A stretch of 64,000 bases of DNA from Streptomyces sp. HmicA12. Its GTDB lineage: Bacteria; Actinomycetota; Actinomycetes; Streptomycetales; Streptomycetaceae. Positions within the stretch are counted from its first letter, which is position 1. The number at the start of each line of letters is the position of its first letter. The notes under the pieces were generated by a model. That model saw only the letters and a list, made by a program, of their open reading frames with translations, made no database searches and was not told the DNA's origin. The stretch is from the NCBI RefSeq assembly GCF_000373565.1, contig NZ_KB891852.1, positions 1-64,000 on the forward strand. Reading direction: 5' to 3'. Both the position numbers and the translations under genes were made by a program. Positions 38,601 to 46,742 of this stretch are shown in pieces.

Positions 38601-40363
38601 AGGGCGAGTTCGATGGCCCGCCACTGGGCTGTGCCGTCGGTGGTGACCTTCATCGACGCGGCGGAGGCGTTACCGAAGGCGAGGTCCTGGACCGCCCACG
38701 CGAACTTCGCGGCGAGCGCCGCGGCGTAGGCGCCCTCGAACGAGGGATCGTTGAGCACGTTCGCGCCGCCGACGACGGTCAGCTTGTCCGTGGTGACCGC
38801 TCCGGCCACCAACTCCGACGTCGACACGGAGTTCGCCGCGATCTCCCGGCCGGTGATCGCGTCGGCTGCGACCTTGCCCGCGACCACGGCGTCCGCCGCC
38901 AGGGCCGCCGTGTTGACCGACCCGGCGACGAGGTTCGACGAGCCGACGACGCCGGTGCGCAGCGGCTCGATGGTGAAGGCGTCGACCTCCATCACCGCGG
39001 CCGTGCCCTTGCCGAAGTTGAGCCAGACCGTGGGCCGCAGGAAGCGCACGCTCGCGTGGGTGGCGCCGGGGACGCGCGGGTCGGTCTGCGGGCCGGAGGG
39101 GGCCGTCGCGCCGTCCGTGACCCGGCCCTGGATGTAGCCGACGTACGTCTTCCAGCCGTCCGCGACGGCGAGCGCGCCACCGTTGGAGGCGCAGTAGTAG
39201 TGCATCGACGTCGACGCCGCGCCCGAGCGGTTGACCAGCGTGGTGCCGTCGTCGGCAACGCCGATCGCGCCGAGGTAGACGGTGGCGGGTCCGGACGCGT
39301 CCTGCGCCGTGGCCCGTACGCGGACCATGACCCGGTACAGGGTGTCGGTGTCCTGGGCGATCAGCGCCTTGCCGGCGAGCTGCACGTCGCCGTTCGCGAT
39401 GAGGAGACCGCCGCCGGACGGGGTGCCGGTCGCGGACGGGTTCACGGCCCAGGTGGCGCCCGTGGCCGTGGAGAATGCCTCCCACACGGTCGGGTCGCGG
39501 AACGTATCCGTGTACCGCTGGCCGATGCTGTCGCCGAGCGCCCCCGTCAGCGAGTTCAGCGACACGGACGCCGCGGCGAGCGCGTCCTTCGTCACCGACG
39601 CTTTGGCGAGCTTGTCGGCCAGGACCGCGCCGTCGGCAAGCGCCGCCGACCCCACAGCCCCAGTCGCGATCTTCGCCTCGGTGACCGCGTCGTCGGCGAG
39701 GATCAGATCGTTGACCGCGCCCTGCTGCAGCTTCTCGTTGGAGATGGCCTGCAGAGCGACCTTGGCCTCGGTGACCGCGGCCTCAGCAAGCTTGTTCTCG
39801 GTGATGATCCCGTCGATCAGGTCCTGGCCGACGGCCTGCTGTGGCGTGCCCTGGACCGTGTCGGAAGCCGGGCCGGTGACCGCGGCGGTGTTCTCGGCGA
39901 CCAGCCGCACCCATACCGGCTCGTAGTTGTCGACCTTGACGGTGACGGTGCCGCCGAGCGCCGCGCCGATCGTGGCGAGCTGCGTCGTCAGGTCCGGCGT
40001 GAAGTCGGCGCTGCGCCCGACGTGGACCTGCACCAGAGCGAAGTCAGCGGGCGTGGTGTACGAGTCGGCCCAGGCCCCGTCCCAGCCGATCTGCAGGCCC
40101 GCCAACTGGTTCGAGACGGCCGGCGCCGTCGGCGTTGGCGGCGGCCCGCTGTTGACCGGGACGAGGGCGACCGTGCCGTCTTCCTGGACGCCGACAGAGC
40201 CCTTGAGAGTGCCCTCGTCGTCGTAGATGTCGAGAGAGCCGCCCTCAATGGACGTGTATCCGGCCTGGGTGCTGCGCTCCAGTGCCTGGAGGCGCCGTTC
40301 GTAGTCGGCGAGCAGGGTCGCCAGGCGCTTCGCGTCAGTCTGGTCGTCGAGGAAGTTCGCCAT
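35627..40363 (-). CDS. Large tail fibre / minor tail protein
   Basis: 1578 aa. An N-terminal helix (ATLLADYERRLQALERS) is followed by a fibronectin-like region (about 70-165), then many short repeats of the type ADGAI-AP/KI-AGSV-TDKL-ALSVT (about 180-290, 480-540, 985-1075). Two or more carbohydrate-binding-like beta domains alternate with them (around 300-460, 550-700, 770-960, 1080-1210). The C-terminus (about 1410-1578) is a DNRLRE-like beta domain rich in Ser/Tyr/Gly (WSGTYANRGSYNSYYGS). Such proteins form the distal receptor-binding fibre. It is preceded by the late start motif at 40392-40402. Confidence 0.85.
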   Translation of the reverse strand: MANFLDDQTDAKRLATLLADYERRLQALERSTQAGYTSIEGGSLDIYDDEGTLKGSVGVQEDGTVALVPVNSGPPPTPTAPAVSNQLAGLQIGWDGAWADSYTTPADFALVQVHVGRSADFTPDLTTQLATIGAALGGTVTVKVDNYEPVWVRLVAENTAAVTGPASDTVQGTPQQAVGQDLIDGIITENKLAEAAVTEAKVALQAISNEKLQQGAVNDLILADDAVTEAKIATGAVGSAALADGAVLADKLAKASVTKDALAAASVSLNSLTGALGDSIGQRYTDTFRDPTVWEAFSTATGATWAVNPSATGTPSGGGLLIANGDVQLAGKALIAQDTDTLYRVMVRVRATAQDASGPATVYLGAIGVADDGTTLVNRSGAASTSMHYYCASNGGALAVADGWKTYVGYIQGRVTDGATAPSGPQTDPRVPGATHASVRFLRPTVWLNFGKGTAAVMEVDAFTIEPLRTGVVGSSNLVAGSVNTAALAADAVVAGKVAADAITGREIAANSVSTSELVAGAVTTDKLTVVGGANVLNDPSFEGAYAAALAAKFAWAVQDLAFGNASAASMKVTTDGTAQWRAIELALLPVTAGDQLYIAADYYASADWAGSEVNVHVRWETEGGTTLATDKGSSRTTTPSKGAWARLAATYTAPATATRARVRIETGLVTAGATWFDNAACRPVVGGVQIADGAITTPKMIANSIQGDRIAVGTLNGDRVVAGSITTSQLSVTTAASVVQKLYDAGAEASKWRSAGSSTTTTSAVSNLTSVTVPDAQSGGYVMRAVGAVNSVWRPDILIPFDPNVLYRISVTVRQTVASTDTAQQRFYCGVAGIAADGATLVNIDGNAAGSSQHYVAAAQQPLTAGAGWQRYTGYLRGYAAAGAKGTTAACPSPTAPGALHANARYITPLFYANYQTGTGTAEIDMITVEVLETGAVQTINIADGAITAPKILAGSVTTDKLVALSVTAEKIASLAITTDKLAALSVTAAQLAANSVTATKILAGSIDATHIKVGSLTADRLALGTDGNVIADPSFEGALSDQRVASRSTWSIVAGNGTPRAVQTVCTAAAATTQALQLAALAGMPGQKVWLSMDYLASADWAGESIRMYATWLNSSNTALGWSTLNITPAVKGTWTTVSTVPTTPAPTGTTQMQVWISAFQATTGTIAFDNVSCRVVMASGAIAGARAEVSPQGLQLFDDSGDEAVALVTGRPNYLTLSTDGTPVATIDQDGGAGFQRLAVADTVSIGGSDLADVLAQFPRGIQAIDYQISTRTTTGTEMGFVELGATIDTSRMYRFVFTARANPSSDGGELRLRLRDGGTGAPTINSPQIYVAVHHQALGNSFTAGLEHIASGPSLGAGDHRFLISFENALAPSGQSCELYGGADNHGVFYVEDIGPYIPETGGYNNGGGTSDPIVKQYEKTYTASWSGTYANRGSYNSYYGSKCIQGYYSSTNGTQAALIGFPSSLASDLAGATIVKAQVYIYFDHWYANAGGKAVIKAHSHTSRPSSFSSDSESKTISWARNEGKWVDITSVFDSTKWRGIALDPNSSSSTYYGIARGVGQSNPPKLKVTYTK

Positions 40364-40489
40364 GGCCGGGCACGTTGCGCGGCAGGGAGGGTTAGTGTCG
40401 CGGCCTCCTCAGCTGAGACACGCGTGCACCGGCAGTGAATACTGCCGGTGCCAGTGGCTGGGGAGGCCACTCTTCTGGTGGGGGAGTAG
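40364..40489. promoter_or_regulatory. Divergent region with late motif and 11-bp hairpin
   Basis: The late start motif (40392-40402) serves the minus-strand tail fibre. A perfect inverted repeat GCACCGGCAGT/ACTGCCGGTGC with loop GAAT lies at 40426-40451, and outer arms GGCCTCC/GGAGGCC at 40402-40408 and 40462-40468 could extend it. GGGGGAG precedes the HNH ATG at 40490. Confidence 0.5.
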
Positions 40490-41203
40490 ATGGGAGACAG
40501 AGATCAGCCGGAGTACGTGTGGCTCATGGTTCTGACCGCGAATCGAGGGCTGTGCGTCTACTGCAACGCGATGCGATCGACGACGCTCGACCACGTGGAC
40601 TCGATAGCAGAGGGTGGCCGGAACGCCGTCGAGAACCTCTTTCCAGTCTGCCGACGCTGCAATTCGGCAAAGGGCCGGCTCACCGTGGATGACTGGTTCG
40701 ACGAGATGGAGCAGGCCAACTACTGCCGTCGTGGCCACTGCGTACATCTGGAAGCCGGATGCTCAACTCGGGGCGTAGTCCTGGATATCCCTTGGTGGGA
40801 GCTGTCCGATCGCATGGAAGCGACCCGGGCAACCATCGACGACGTCGACCGGACCCGCTGGTTCAGCCACCATTTCGCCCGCACGATTCTGCGGACTTCC
40901 ACCGTGGACGTGATCGAACGCAAACAGGCCGCAGTCAAGAAGCTGTCTGCCTATCCGGTGCCCCCTTGGACGAGTGAAGAGACAGAGCCGGAAAGGGACG
41001 TGTGCAGTCGGCGCCTGTGCTGCCCGCAACCGGCCAAGGACGAATGGCCGACGTTCTTCTATCTGGACGCCGACACGCGGCGCCGGGCTGAGAAGCTGGC
41101 CTTCGAGAGCGAGATCAATGTCATCGACCTGTACGGACTGGCGGTGTGGGAGTTCGTGGTCCGGGCCGAACGCGAAGGTCGAGAGGCTAGGGAGCGCACC
41201 TAG
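40490..41203 (+). CDS. HNH endonuclease
   Basis: 237 aa. HNH core at residues ~20-65: CVYCN, then TTLDHVDSIAEGGRNAVENL and CRRCNSAKG, giving two CxxC zinc pairs and the catalytic DH/N residues. The C-terminal ~150 residues are of unknown fold with a cluster of cysteines (CSRRLCCPQ). It is a plus-strand gene inside the minus-strand tail operon, as expected for a homing-type or moron endonuclease. Its stop codon TAG is formed by the left edge of the inserted IS element; without the insertion the stop would be TAA at the same place, so the protein is intact. Confidence 0.82.
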   Translation: MGDRDQPEYVWLMVLTANRGLCVYCNAMRSTTLDHVDSIAEGGRNAVENLFPVCRRCNSAKGRLTVDDWFDEMEQANYCRRGHCVHLEAGCSTRGVVLDIPWWELSDRMEATRATIDDVDRTRWFSHHFARTILRTSTVDVIERKQAAVKKLSAYPVPPWTSEETEPERDVCSRRLCCPQPAKDEWPTFFYLDADTRRRAEKLAFESEINVIDLYGLAVWEFVVRAEREGREARERT

Positions 41204-41301
41204 GGCGCGTATCGGGTCGTGATCAATGAGCACCGAAGCTTCCGGGGCGGGTGCCCCGTCGGGGGTACGGGCCCCGGCTGCCTGCCATCCGAGACGGTGC
41301 G

Positions 41302-41880
41302 TCAGAGCACGGCGAGACGGTCCACCAGGAGCTCTACCCTCTGCTCGACGTACTCCGGCGGCAGCCGTCCGGCCCGGGTCAGGGTCGCGATCCCGTGCAG
41401 GGCCGCCCAGAACAGCTCGGTGAACAACCCCGGGTGGACGCCGTCCCCGGCGACCTCGCTGAGGCTTTCCAGCAGGGCGGCGAAGGCGTTCTTCAGCGGC
41501 TCCGGGGTGTCCTCCTGTGCGAAGGCCAGGCCGCCGTCGAGCTGGAACATGGCGTCGTAGAGCGCCGGGTTGCGTTCGGCGAAGTCGAGGTAGGCGCGGG
41601 CGAGGGCCGTGACCCGGCCGCGCGTACTGGTCGCGGCGGAGGTCGCGGCCCGCACCGCCGCGGCCATCTCGGCGGCGCCCTCGAGGGCGACGGCACCGAT
41701 GATCTCCTGTTTGCCGCGGAAGTGGCTGTAGAGGACGGGCTGGCTGTACTCGATGCGCTCGGCCAGCCGGCGGGTGGTGACCGCCTCCCAACCCTGCTGC
41801 TCGGCGAGTTCTCGGGCTGTCGCCACGATGAGGCGCTCGCGCTCCGCCCTTTCGCGCTCTTTGCGTTCCTGTACCGACAT
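41302..41880 (-). CDS. TetR-family repressor (IS cargo)
   Basis: 192 aa. N-terminal TetR HTH (about 15-60: LIVATARELAEQQGWEAVTT, RRLAERIEYSQPVLYSHFRG), and a C-terminal ligand domain (about 80-190) with YLDFAERNPALYDAMFQ and FTELFWAALHGIATLTRAGR typical of the WHG-type TetR C-domain. It is divergent from the DUF1772 gene with two 12-bp operator-like words between them, so it very likely represses that gene and itself. It is inside the IS element, so it is cargo rather than a phage gene. Confidence 0.88.
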   Translation of the reverse strand: MSVQERKERERAERERLIVATARELAEQQGWEAVTTRRLAERIEYSQPVLYSHFRGKQEIIGAVALEGAAEMAAAVRAATSAATSTRGRVTALARAYLDFAERNPALYDAMFQLDGGLAFAQEDTPEPLKNAFAALLESLSEVAGDGVHPGLFTELFWAALHGIATLTRAGRLPPEYVEQRVELLVDRLAVL

Positions 41881-41890
41881 GATTCGACCC

Positions 41891-41953
41891 TAGCACCGCT
41901 AGGCAATCGAGCGGCAGCAGTGCTAGCGTTGTCACATTACATAGCGCCGCTAG
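41891..41953. promoter_or_regulatory. Operator pair between tetR and DUF1772 gene
   Basis: Two similar 12-bp near-palindromes, TAGCACCGCTAG (41891-41902) and TAGCGCCGCTAG (41942-41953), with a half-like TGCTAGCG between them. They flank the probable overlapping promoters and fit TetR operators. Confidence 0.65.
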
Positions 41954-41971
41954 ATTCCTGGAGGGGTCATC

Positions 41972-42418
41972 ATGCTCAACGCACTTGAGGTCGTCACCAC
42001 CGTGGTAGTCGGCGTGATGGTGGGGGTGGAGTTCTCCGTCCCCTTCTTCAGCAACCCGATCCTCAACGCACTCCCGGGCGACAACGGCCTGCGCGCCCGC
42101 ACCCACGGGGCCCGACTGGGCGGCGCCGTGATGCCGTTCTGGTACATCGGCTCGCTCGTCCTCGTCGGGGCCTGGGCCATCGGTGGGTGGGACCACCCCG
42201 GCACCGGCCTCGTCGTCACCGCCGGCGCGCTGCTGATCCTCAGTGTGATCATGTCGCTCACGCTGCTCGTCCCGATCAACAACCGGGTCAAGGCGTGGAC
42301 CGCCGACAACCGGCCTGACGACTGGAAGGAGCAGCTGAATCGCTGGGACCGCTGGCACTACGTCCGCGTCGCCGTCATCATCGCCGCCTTCGTCTGCCTG
42401 GCGGCCGCCCTTGTCTGA
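41972..42418 (+). CDS. DUF1772 / anthrone-oxygenase-like membrane protein (IS cargo)
   Basis: 148 aa, ATG preceded by GGAGGGG. Four membrane segments (about 3-25, 50-72, 78-100, 128-147) with the family hallmark INNRVKAWTADN followed by DDWKEQLNRWDRWHYVRV. DUF1772 proteins include anthrone-oxygenase-like enzymes and are often paired with a TetR gene. The substrate is unknown. Control by the adjacent TetR suggests it answers a small-molecule signal. Confidence 0.82.
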   Translation: MLNALEVVTTVVVGVMVGVEFSVPFFSNPILNALPGDNGLRARTHGARLGGAVMPFWYIGSLVLVGAWAIGGWDHPGTGLVVTAGALLILSVIMSLTLLVPINNRVKAWTADNRPDDWKEQLNRWDRWHYVRVAVIIAAFVCLAAALV

Positions 42419-42543
42419 ACCCGCGGGCCGACACGGCGCTGGTGGCGCACGAGCCACACCCCCCGGGCGGCAGCGGGCCACCGGAATCCGAACATCCGGG
42501 AATGCGGCTGTCGCTGAGAGTCCACAACTGCGATCCCGACAAG

Positions 42544-43405
42544 CTACGTCCCTCGATGACCTGCGCGGCTCTCGGCTCTCATTCGGGTGAGGTCTTTGAT
42601 CCAGATCACCGAGGCGCGCAGATGAAGCCCGGCGAGGTAGCTTTCCGGGGTCTTGTCGTAGCGGGTCGCGATGCCCCGCCACGCCTTGAGCTTGTTGATC
42701 AGGCGCTCGACGGTGTTTCTCTCCTTGTAGAGCTCGGCGTCGTGGCCGACGGGCCCGTGGATGCGCACCTTGTCCAGTACGGGGATGAACTGCGGGCCGT
42801 CGGCGGCCTGCCCCGCAGTCAGGACAAACGCCAGTGGGCGGCACCTGCGGTCGGCGGCGAGGTGGACCTTGCTGGTCTGCCCGCCCCGGGAGCGTCCCAG
42901 GAGCGCAGCCTTCAGTCGGAGTTTGCGACGGCGCCGGATGCGTCGTCGCTCCTCCCGCCGGAATCGCCTTCGGCCTTTCGCCCGTTTTGCACTTCGCAAC
43001 CGCCCCTTTTGACCTGAGCCTCTTCTCCTCGGTGGCCTTCTCCAGCGCGTCGAGCACGCAGGGATCGAGATGCATTCCGGCGGCGTCGTGGTGGGCTCGG
43101 GCGGTGGTGGAATCGATACTGACCAGCGACAGATCCACCTTGCCCCGCTTCGCGGCCTCGGCTATCAGCCCCTCCAGCAGGGCCTCGAAGACACCGGCAT
43201 CGCGCCACTGCCGGAATCGGTCGTGGACGGTCGACCAGGCACCGCACTCGGCGGGCACTTCCCGCCACTGCCCGCCCGTCCGAGAGCGCCACAGCACCCC
43301 CTCGAACTGCTGCCACAGCCGCACCGGGTACGGGCCATACTCGCCGACCGGCAGGTACGGCTCGATGAACTCCCACTCCACGTCGGCCAGTTGCGCACGT
43401 GTCAT
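42544..43405 (-). CDS. IS5-family transposase in two overlapping frames
   Basis: The first frame (start ATG at 43405, about 145 codons) gives the N-terminal part: LADVEWEFIEPYLPVGEYGP, WREVPAECGAWSTVHDRFRQ, LSLVSIDSTTARAHHDAAG with the first catalytic Asp. The second frame (42999-42544) gives the catalytic C-terminal part: LLGRSRGGQTSKVHLAADRR, GHDAELYKERNTVERLINKL with the YREK-like signature. The frames switch near GCAAAACGGGCGAAA (about 42972-42990). The required shift is +1 (or -2), not -1, so it is either programmed frameshifting or a mutation that has inactivated the transposase. The first frame stays open for a long way only because of high GC. Confidence 0.75.
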
Positions 43406-43477
43406 GCAAGACGATCTACCGGATCGAAGATCCGCGCGAGGGGAAAGCCGCTCATTGATCGCGACCCGATACGTGCC

Positions 43478-44680
43478 CTAATAGTGGAAGCTGTTGGAGC
43501 GCTTGAGGGAGAGAGTGCAGGAGCCGTCTGCGCTGATCTCGTCGCCGACGATCCGGTGCCAGATGGAGACGTCGCCGAGCCAGGGGACTTCGACCTGGAC
43601 GAGGATGTCGTCGCCCAGGGACCACGAGCCGAAGCGTGCGTTGGGGTGGTCGATGATCTGGATCGCAGGGATCTGCAGCTCGGCGGAGCGGTCGGCGAGT
43701 TCCTTCTCGCCGCGCGAGCGGAGCGCGGACGCCGACGACAGGGTCTTGTCGGTGACGGTGACGACGCGGCGCAGCCGGTCCCCGCGCGGCCGGTAGACCT
43801 GCGCCCTCTTCATCTTCGTGCCCTCGCCCTTGCCGAGGACCTGGACCTCATTGGCGTAGTCGTCCCCGAGGCCCTCCGGCTTGGCGATGGCGTTGATGTT
43901 CTCGCCGTCCATGAACCGCAGGTCGGTCCGCTTACGGCCCAGCCGTGGCGTGCCGAGCCGGATTCGGTGCTTGATCGTGTTCCCCGTGTCGCCCGCCCAC
44001 TCGTGGGTCTCGACCCAGTCGAACGGCGTCTGCGTGGTCAAGGTGTCCAACGTCTCGCCGCAGTCGGGGTTGTTGAACCAGGCCAGCTCCCACGGGTCCT
44101 CACCGTCGGACGTGCCGAGGAGCTGTCCAAGGTCGTGGCTGTCGACGTCGATGCCGATGTCACCGCCGGGCTTGGACTGGACGTGACTCCACACGTGACG
44201 GAACGCGTCGTAGACGTCGATGCGGGGCCCGCCATAGCTCTTGGGCGGCTTGGGCACCTTCTTCTTCGGCTTCACGCCATCGAAATAGCCGTCATGATTC
44301 TTGTCCTTGCCGGCGTTCGGATCTTTCGGGGTGATCTTCTTTCCGGAGATCAGGTAGCTCTCGTACGGAATGCCGTGCGGGTAGGAGGAGAAGCCTTCGC
44401 AGCCCACGGTGAACTGCGGACCGTCGAACGCGCACTTCGTGACCAGGCCGCCCCACCGGAGATCGCCGTCGATCTCCAAGTACAACTTGGTGCCCCATTC
44501 CTCCAGGACCGGGGAACCGTCAGAGCCGATCATGCGCGCGTACTCGGGGGTGATGGTGCCCGCCATGGCGCCTGGCCCGGACAGATCACGCTTCGGGTTG
44601 GTCGACAGCGCGAACGGGACCTCCCAGTCGATGATCTGGTCCGTGGTCGCCCGCTGTGCGATGAACCGCCACCCCTGCAT
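43478..44680 (-). CDS. Minor tail protein (ReqiPepy6 Gp37-like)
   Basis: 400 aa. The layout is that of siphophage tail-base proteins of the ReqiPepy6 Gp37-like type: FALSTNPKRDLSGPGAMAGT, LYLEIDGDLRWGGLV, VYDAFRHVWSHVQ, then a C-terminal domain ending in SWSLGDDILVQVEVPWLG. It is the second gene after the distal tail gene and overlaps the previous stop by one base. Its own stop TAG lies exactly at the right IS boundary and is kept in the reconstructed pre-insertion sequence, so the protein is not truncated. Confidence 0.7.
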   Translation of the reverse strand: MQGWRFIAQRATTDQIIDWEVPFALSTNPKRDLSGPGAMAGTITPEYARMIGSDGSPVLEEWGTKLYLEIDGDLRWGGLVTKCAFDGPQFTVGCEGFSSYPHGIPYESYLISGKKITPKDPNAGKDKNHDGYFDGVKPKKKVPKPPKSYGGPRIDVYDAFRHVWSHVQSKPGGDIGIDVDSHDLGQLLGTSDGEDPWELAWFNNPDCGETLDTLTTQTPFDWVETHEWAGDTGNTIKHRIRLGTPRLGRKRTDLRFMDGENINAIAKPEGLGDDYANEVQVLGKGEGTKMKRAQVYRPRGDRLRRVVTVTDKTLSSASALRSRGEKELADRSAELQIPAIQIIDHPNARFGSWSLGDDILVQVEVPWLGDVSIWHRIVGDEISADGSCTLSLKRSNSFHY

Positions 44681-45666
44681 CAGATGGCGTCCTCGGACGG
44701 GTCCTCAACGAACTCGATGTCGAGGAACACCGAAGCGCCGCCGTCGGCCTCGAGTTGCCCGGCCGCCGACGTGTCGCCGGTTCCCATGAGGACGGCGTCG
44801 TAGACGTTGCCGCGCATGCTGGAAGGGATGGACACGGTCCCGCCCGCCACGAATGTGAACCTCTGCGCGCTCCCGACCCAGTCGCAGTTGAAGCGCGTCT
44901 CTGCGGTGCTCAACGACCCGAGGTCGACTCGCAATCTGCCGTACGCGTCCTTGGCGTTGCGCTGGTCCAGGCCCGCGAAGGTCGCCATGATCGTGGCGGA
45001 CGTCGCCCACTCCGGGACCTCAATGTCCCAGCGGGCGCCCTGCGGGAACTCCTCCCATGACGGGTACTTGATGTTGCCGACGGCGTCCGGCTCGTCCCAC
45101 ACACCACGCAGCGCGCGGACGACGCGGCGGCGCCGGGGGTTCGCCATCTCCCGCAGGTCCTTGATCATCGACTGCGTGATGTTCGTGGTGTTCGCCGGGA
45201 TGTCGATGCGGGCGAGGGTGATCGCGCTGTCGCTGGGTCGGACCTGCTTGACGCGCTTGGTCGTCGAGGGCACCGAGGAGATGACCCGGGTGTAGACGTA
45301 CGGGCCGACCGTGACGTCGGAGGGCTCGTTCCAGGACTCTCCGGCCGACCACGGGTTCTCGATGCGGGCGACGATCAGGTCACTGCGGGCGCTGTTCGTG
45401 GTCGGGGCGATGCTGATGCTGTCCGCGGACGGGAGGCGGGCCGCGTACGCCTGGTACTTGCCGCCGGTCCCCTTGTTGAGGATGGCGCAGGCCCCGGTCA
45501 TGACCTGGATCTTCGAACCGGGGGTGGAGAGGGCCTTCACCTGCAGGTCGGAGTTGCCGATGATTCCCTCGGAGCCTCCGAACGCGGCGTAGGCGAGGAG
45601 GCGGGCCACCTCGCTGGAGTGCTCCGCGCCGCCCTCGGTGAACCACGGCACGCTGTCCCAGGCCAT
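44680..45666 (-). CDS. Minor tail protein
   Basis: 328 aa. N-terminus MAWDSVPWFTEGGAEHSSEV, then a beta-rich domain with GSKIQVMTGACAILN and SARSDLIVARIENP, typical of baseplate-type minor tail proteins that begin with an ARLLAYAAFGGSEGI segment, and a C-terminal beta domain (about 195-320). It lies between the distal tail gene and the Gp37-like gene. The late start motif at 45719-45729 and the hairpin element at 45743-45780 lie upstream. Confidence 0.68.
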   Translation of the reverse strand: MAWDSVPWFTEGGAEHSSEVARLLAYAAFGGSEGIIGNSDLQVKALSTPGSKIQVMTGACAILNKGTGGKYQAYAARLPSADSISIAPTTNSARSDLIVARIENPWSAGESWNEPSDVTVGPYVYTRVISSVPSTTKRVKQVRPSDSAITLARIDIPANTTNITQSMIKDLREMANPRRRRVVRALRGVWDEPDAVGNIKYPSWEEFPQGARWDIEVPEWATSATIMATFAGLDQRNAKDAYGRLRVDLGSLSTAETRFNCDWVGSAQRFTFVAGGTVSIPSSMRGNVYDAVLMGTGDTSAAGQLEADGGASVFLDIEFVEDPSEDAI

Positions 45667-45742
45667 GAAGTCTTCCTCCGCTCGTCGTTGGACTGCGGAG
45701 GTTCACCGGGGCCGGGCGTTAGTGTCGCGCGCTCCCGGCGTT

Positions 45743-45780
45743 CAAGATCGCCCTTGCACAATTGGGCAAGAACGATCTTG
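45743..45780 (+). repeat. Dispersed palindromic element, copy 1 (full hairpin)
   Basis: Arms CAAGATCGCCCTTGC and GCAAGAACGATCTTG with loop ACAATTGG. It starts 2 bp beyond the stop of the distal tail gene. Copies 2-4 lie at 57850, 58396 and 63633. Could act as a terminator here. Confidence 0.85.
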
Positions 45781-45782
45781 GT

Positions 45783-46727
45783 TTACAGGTACGAGTACGC
45801 GTCCCGCCACGCCACCGTCATGTACGCATTGCCCGTCGGGTCCGTGCCGCGCAGGATGAAGTCGTGGCGGCCGATCGGGAGCCGCAGATCGCGCAGCCGC
45901 GGCGACGCCCGGGTCAACTGCCCGGCCACCGACGCGCCGCTGTTGCGGACCACCGTGCGCGCCCACGGCCGGGGGTCGATCGTCACGTACTGCCCGGCAG
46001 CGAGCGACAGCCCGGACAGCTCCACCTTCCAACTCCCCGCCACCTCGCACGCCGGAGACGAGATCGGTCCGTAGATCCGGATGACCGGCCACGTGGGGCG
46101 CTGCCCGCCGATGACGACGGCGCCCGGCTTGAGGGAGGACCCCTCACCTGTCATCGACAGCGGTTCCTTGAGCGGCCCGACCAGGCCCCGGTGCGGCGGC
46201 GGAACCAGGTCCACACGGATCGACTTCTCGGTGTCGTCGTACGCCGTCCGGTCCACGCACACGAACGTCGCGACGACCGGCGTGTACCCGTGCCAGGTGA
46301 GCTTGGAGCCCGCGGGTGCGGCCTTGCGGGGCCTGCCGTAGAAGCGGCGCGCGCGGCCGCCCTGCGTGGTGCGCAGCACGGCCGGCGTCGCCACCCGCTT
46401 GCGTACGGCCTCGCCGTCCCACGCTTGCATCATCACGGACACGGCGTCCAGGTTCGCGCCGTGCCGCCCACGCTGTGTGGATGCGGCATCGACAGTGTCG
46501 ACACCGACCTCGAACGTCAGGGTGGCCTGCCCGCGGTAGTCCTCACCGAAGCGCGTGTTGTCCTCGCGCGGCATCGCGGCGTCGCCAACATCCGGGTCGG
46601 CGTACGTGATCTCGTACGGCTCGATCAGCCAGTAGCCGGTGTCGAACGTGCCGAACGTGAAACTGGCTGCGGGCAGTACTCCGTTCGCCGAGTAGGACAG
46701 GTTCCACTCGCCCTCTGCTAGCGCCAT
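45783..46727 (-). CDS. Distal tail protein (Dit-like)
   Basis: 314 aa, ATG preceded by AGGAGAGG. It follows the tape measure gene, the normal Dit position. N-terminal beta domain (YWLIEPYEITYADPDVG, FGEDYRGQATLTFEVGVDTV) and a C-terminal galectin-like half with VIRIYGPISSPACEVAGSW, GQYVTIDPRPWARTV and DLRLPIGRHDFILRGTD, matching the Sipho_tail family layout. It would form the hub linking the tail tube and the baseplate. Confidence 0.78.
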   Translation of the reverse strand: MALAEGEWNLSYSANGVLPAASFTFGTFDTGYWLIEPYEITYADPDVGDAAMPREDNTRFGEDYRGQATLTFEVGVDTVDAASTQRGRHGANLDAVSVMMQAWDGEAVRKRVATPAVLRTTQGGRARRFYGRPRKAAPAGSKLTWHGYTPVVATFVCVDRTAYDDTEKSIRVDLVPPPHRGLVGPLKEPLSMTGEGSSLKPGAVVIGGQRPTWPVIRIYGPISSPACEVAGSWKVELSGLSLAAGQYVTIDPRPWARTVVRNSGASVAGQLTRASPRLRDLRLPIGRHDFILRGTDPTGNAYMTVAWRDAYSYL

Positions 46728-46742
46728 GCGGCCGCTCCTCTC

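Larger units (their letters stand above)
41203..43478. mobile_element. IS5-type element with TetR/DUF1772 cargo
   Basis: 2276 bp bounded by ~28-bp imperfect terminal inverted repeats: left GGGCGCGTATCGGGTCGTGA then TCAATGAGC; right (reversed) GGGCACGTATCGGGTCGCGA then TCAATGAGC, with two mismatches. TA is present at both flanks (41201-41202 and 43479-43480), fitting a 2-bp (or CTA) target duplication of IS5-related elements. The transposase occupies the right ~0.9 kb, and the left ~1.2 kb carries a divergent tetR and a DUF1772 gene. It is thus a cargo-carrying IS. Sequence joined across the target, CGCACC-TA-ATAGTGG, restores two convergent genes that both end there. Confidence 0.85.

Noticed and set aside
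40763..43405. 880-codon minus-strand frame
   Set aside because: Only its first ~145 codons match a transposase; the rest runs antisense to tetR, DUF1772 and HNH genes and is open because of high GC.
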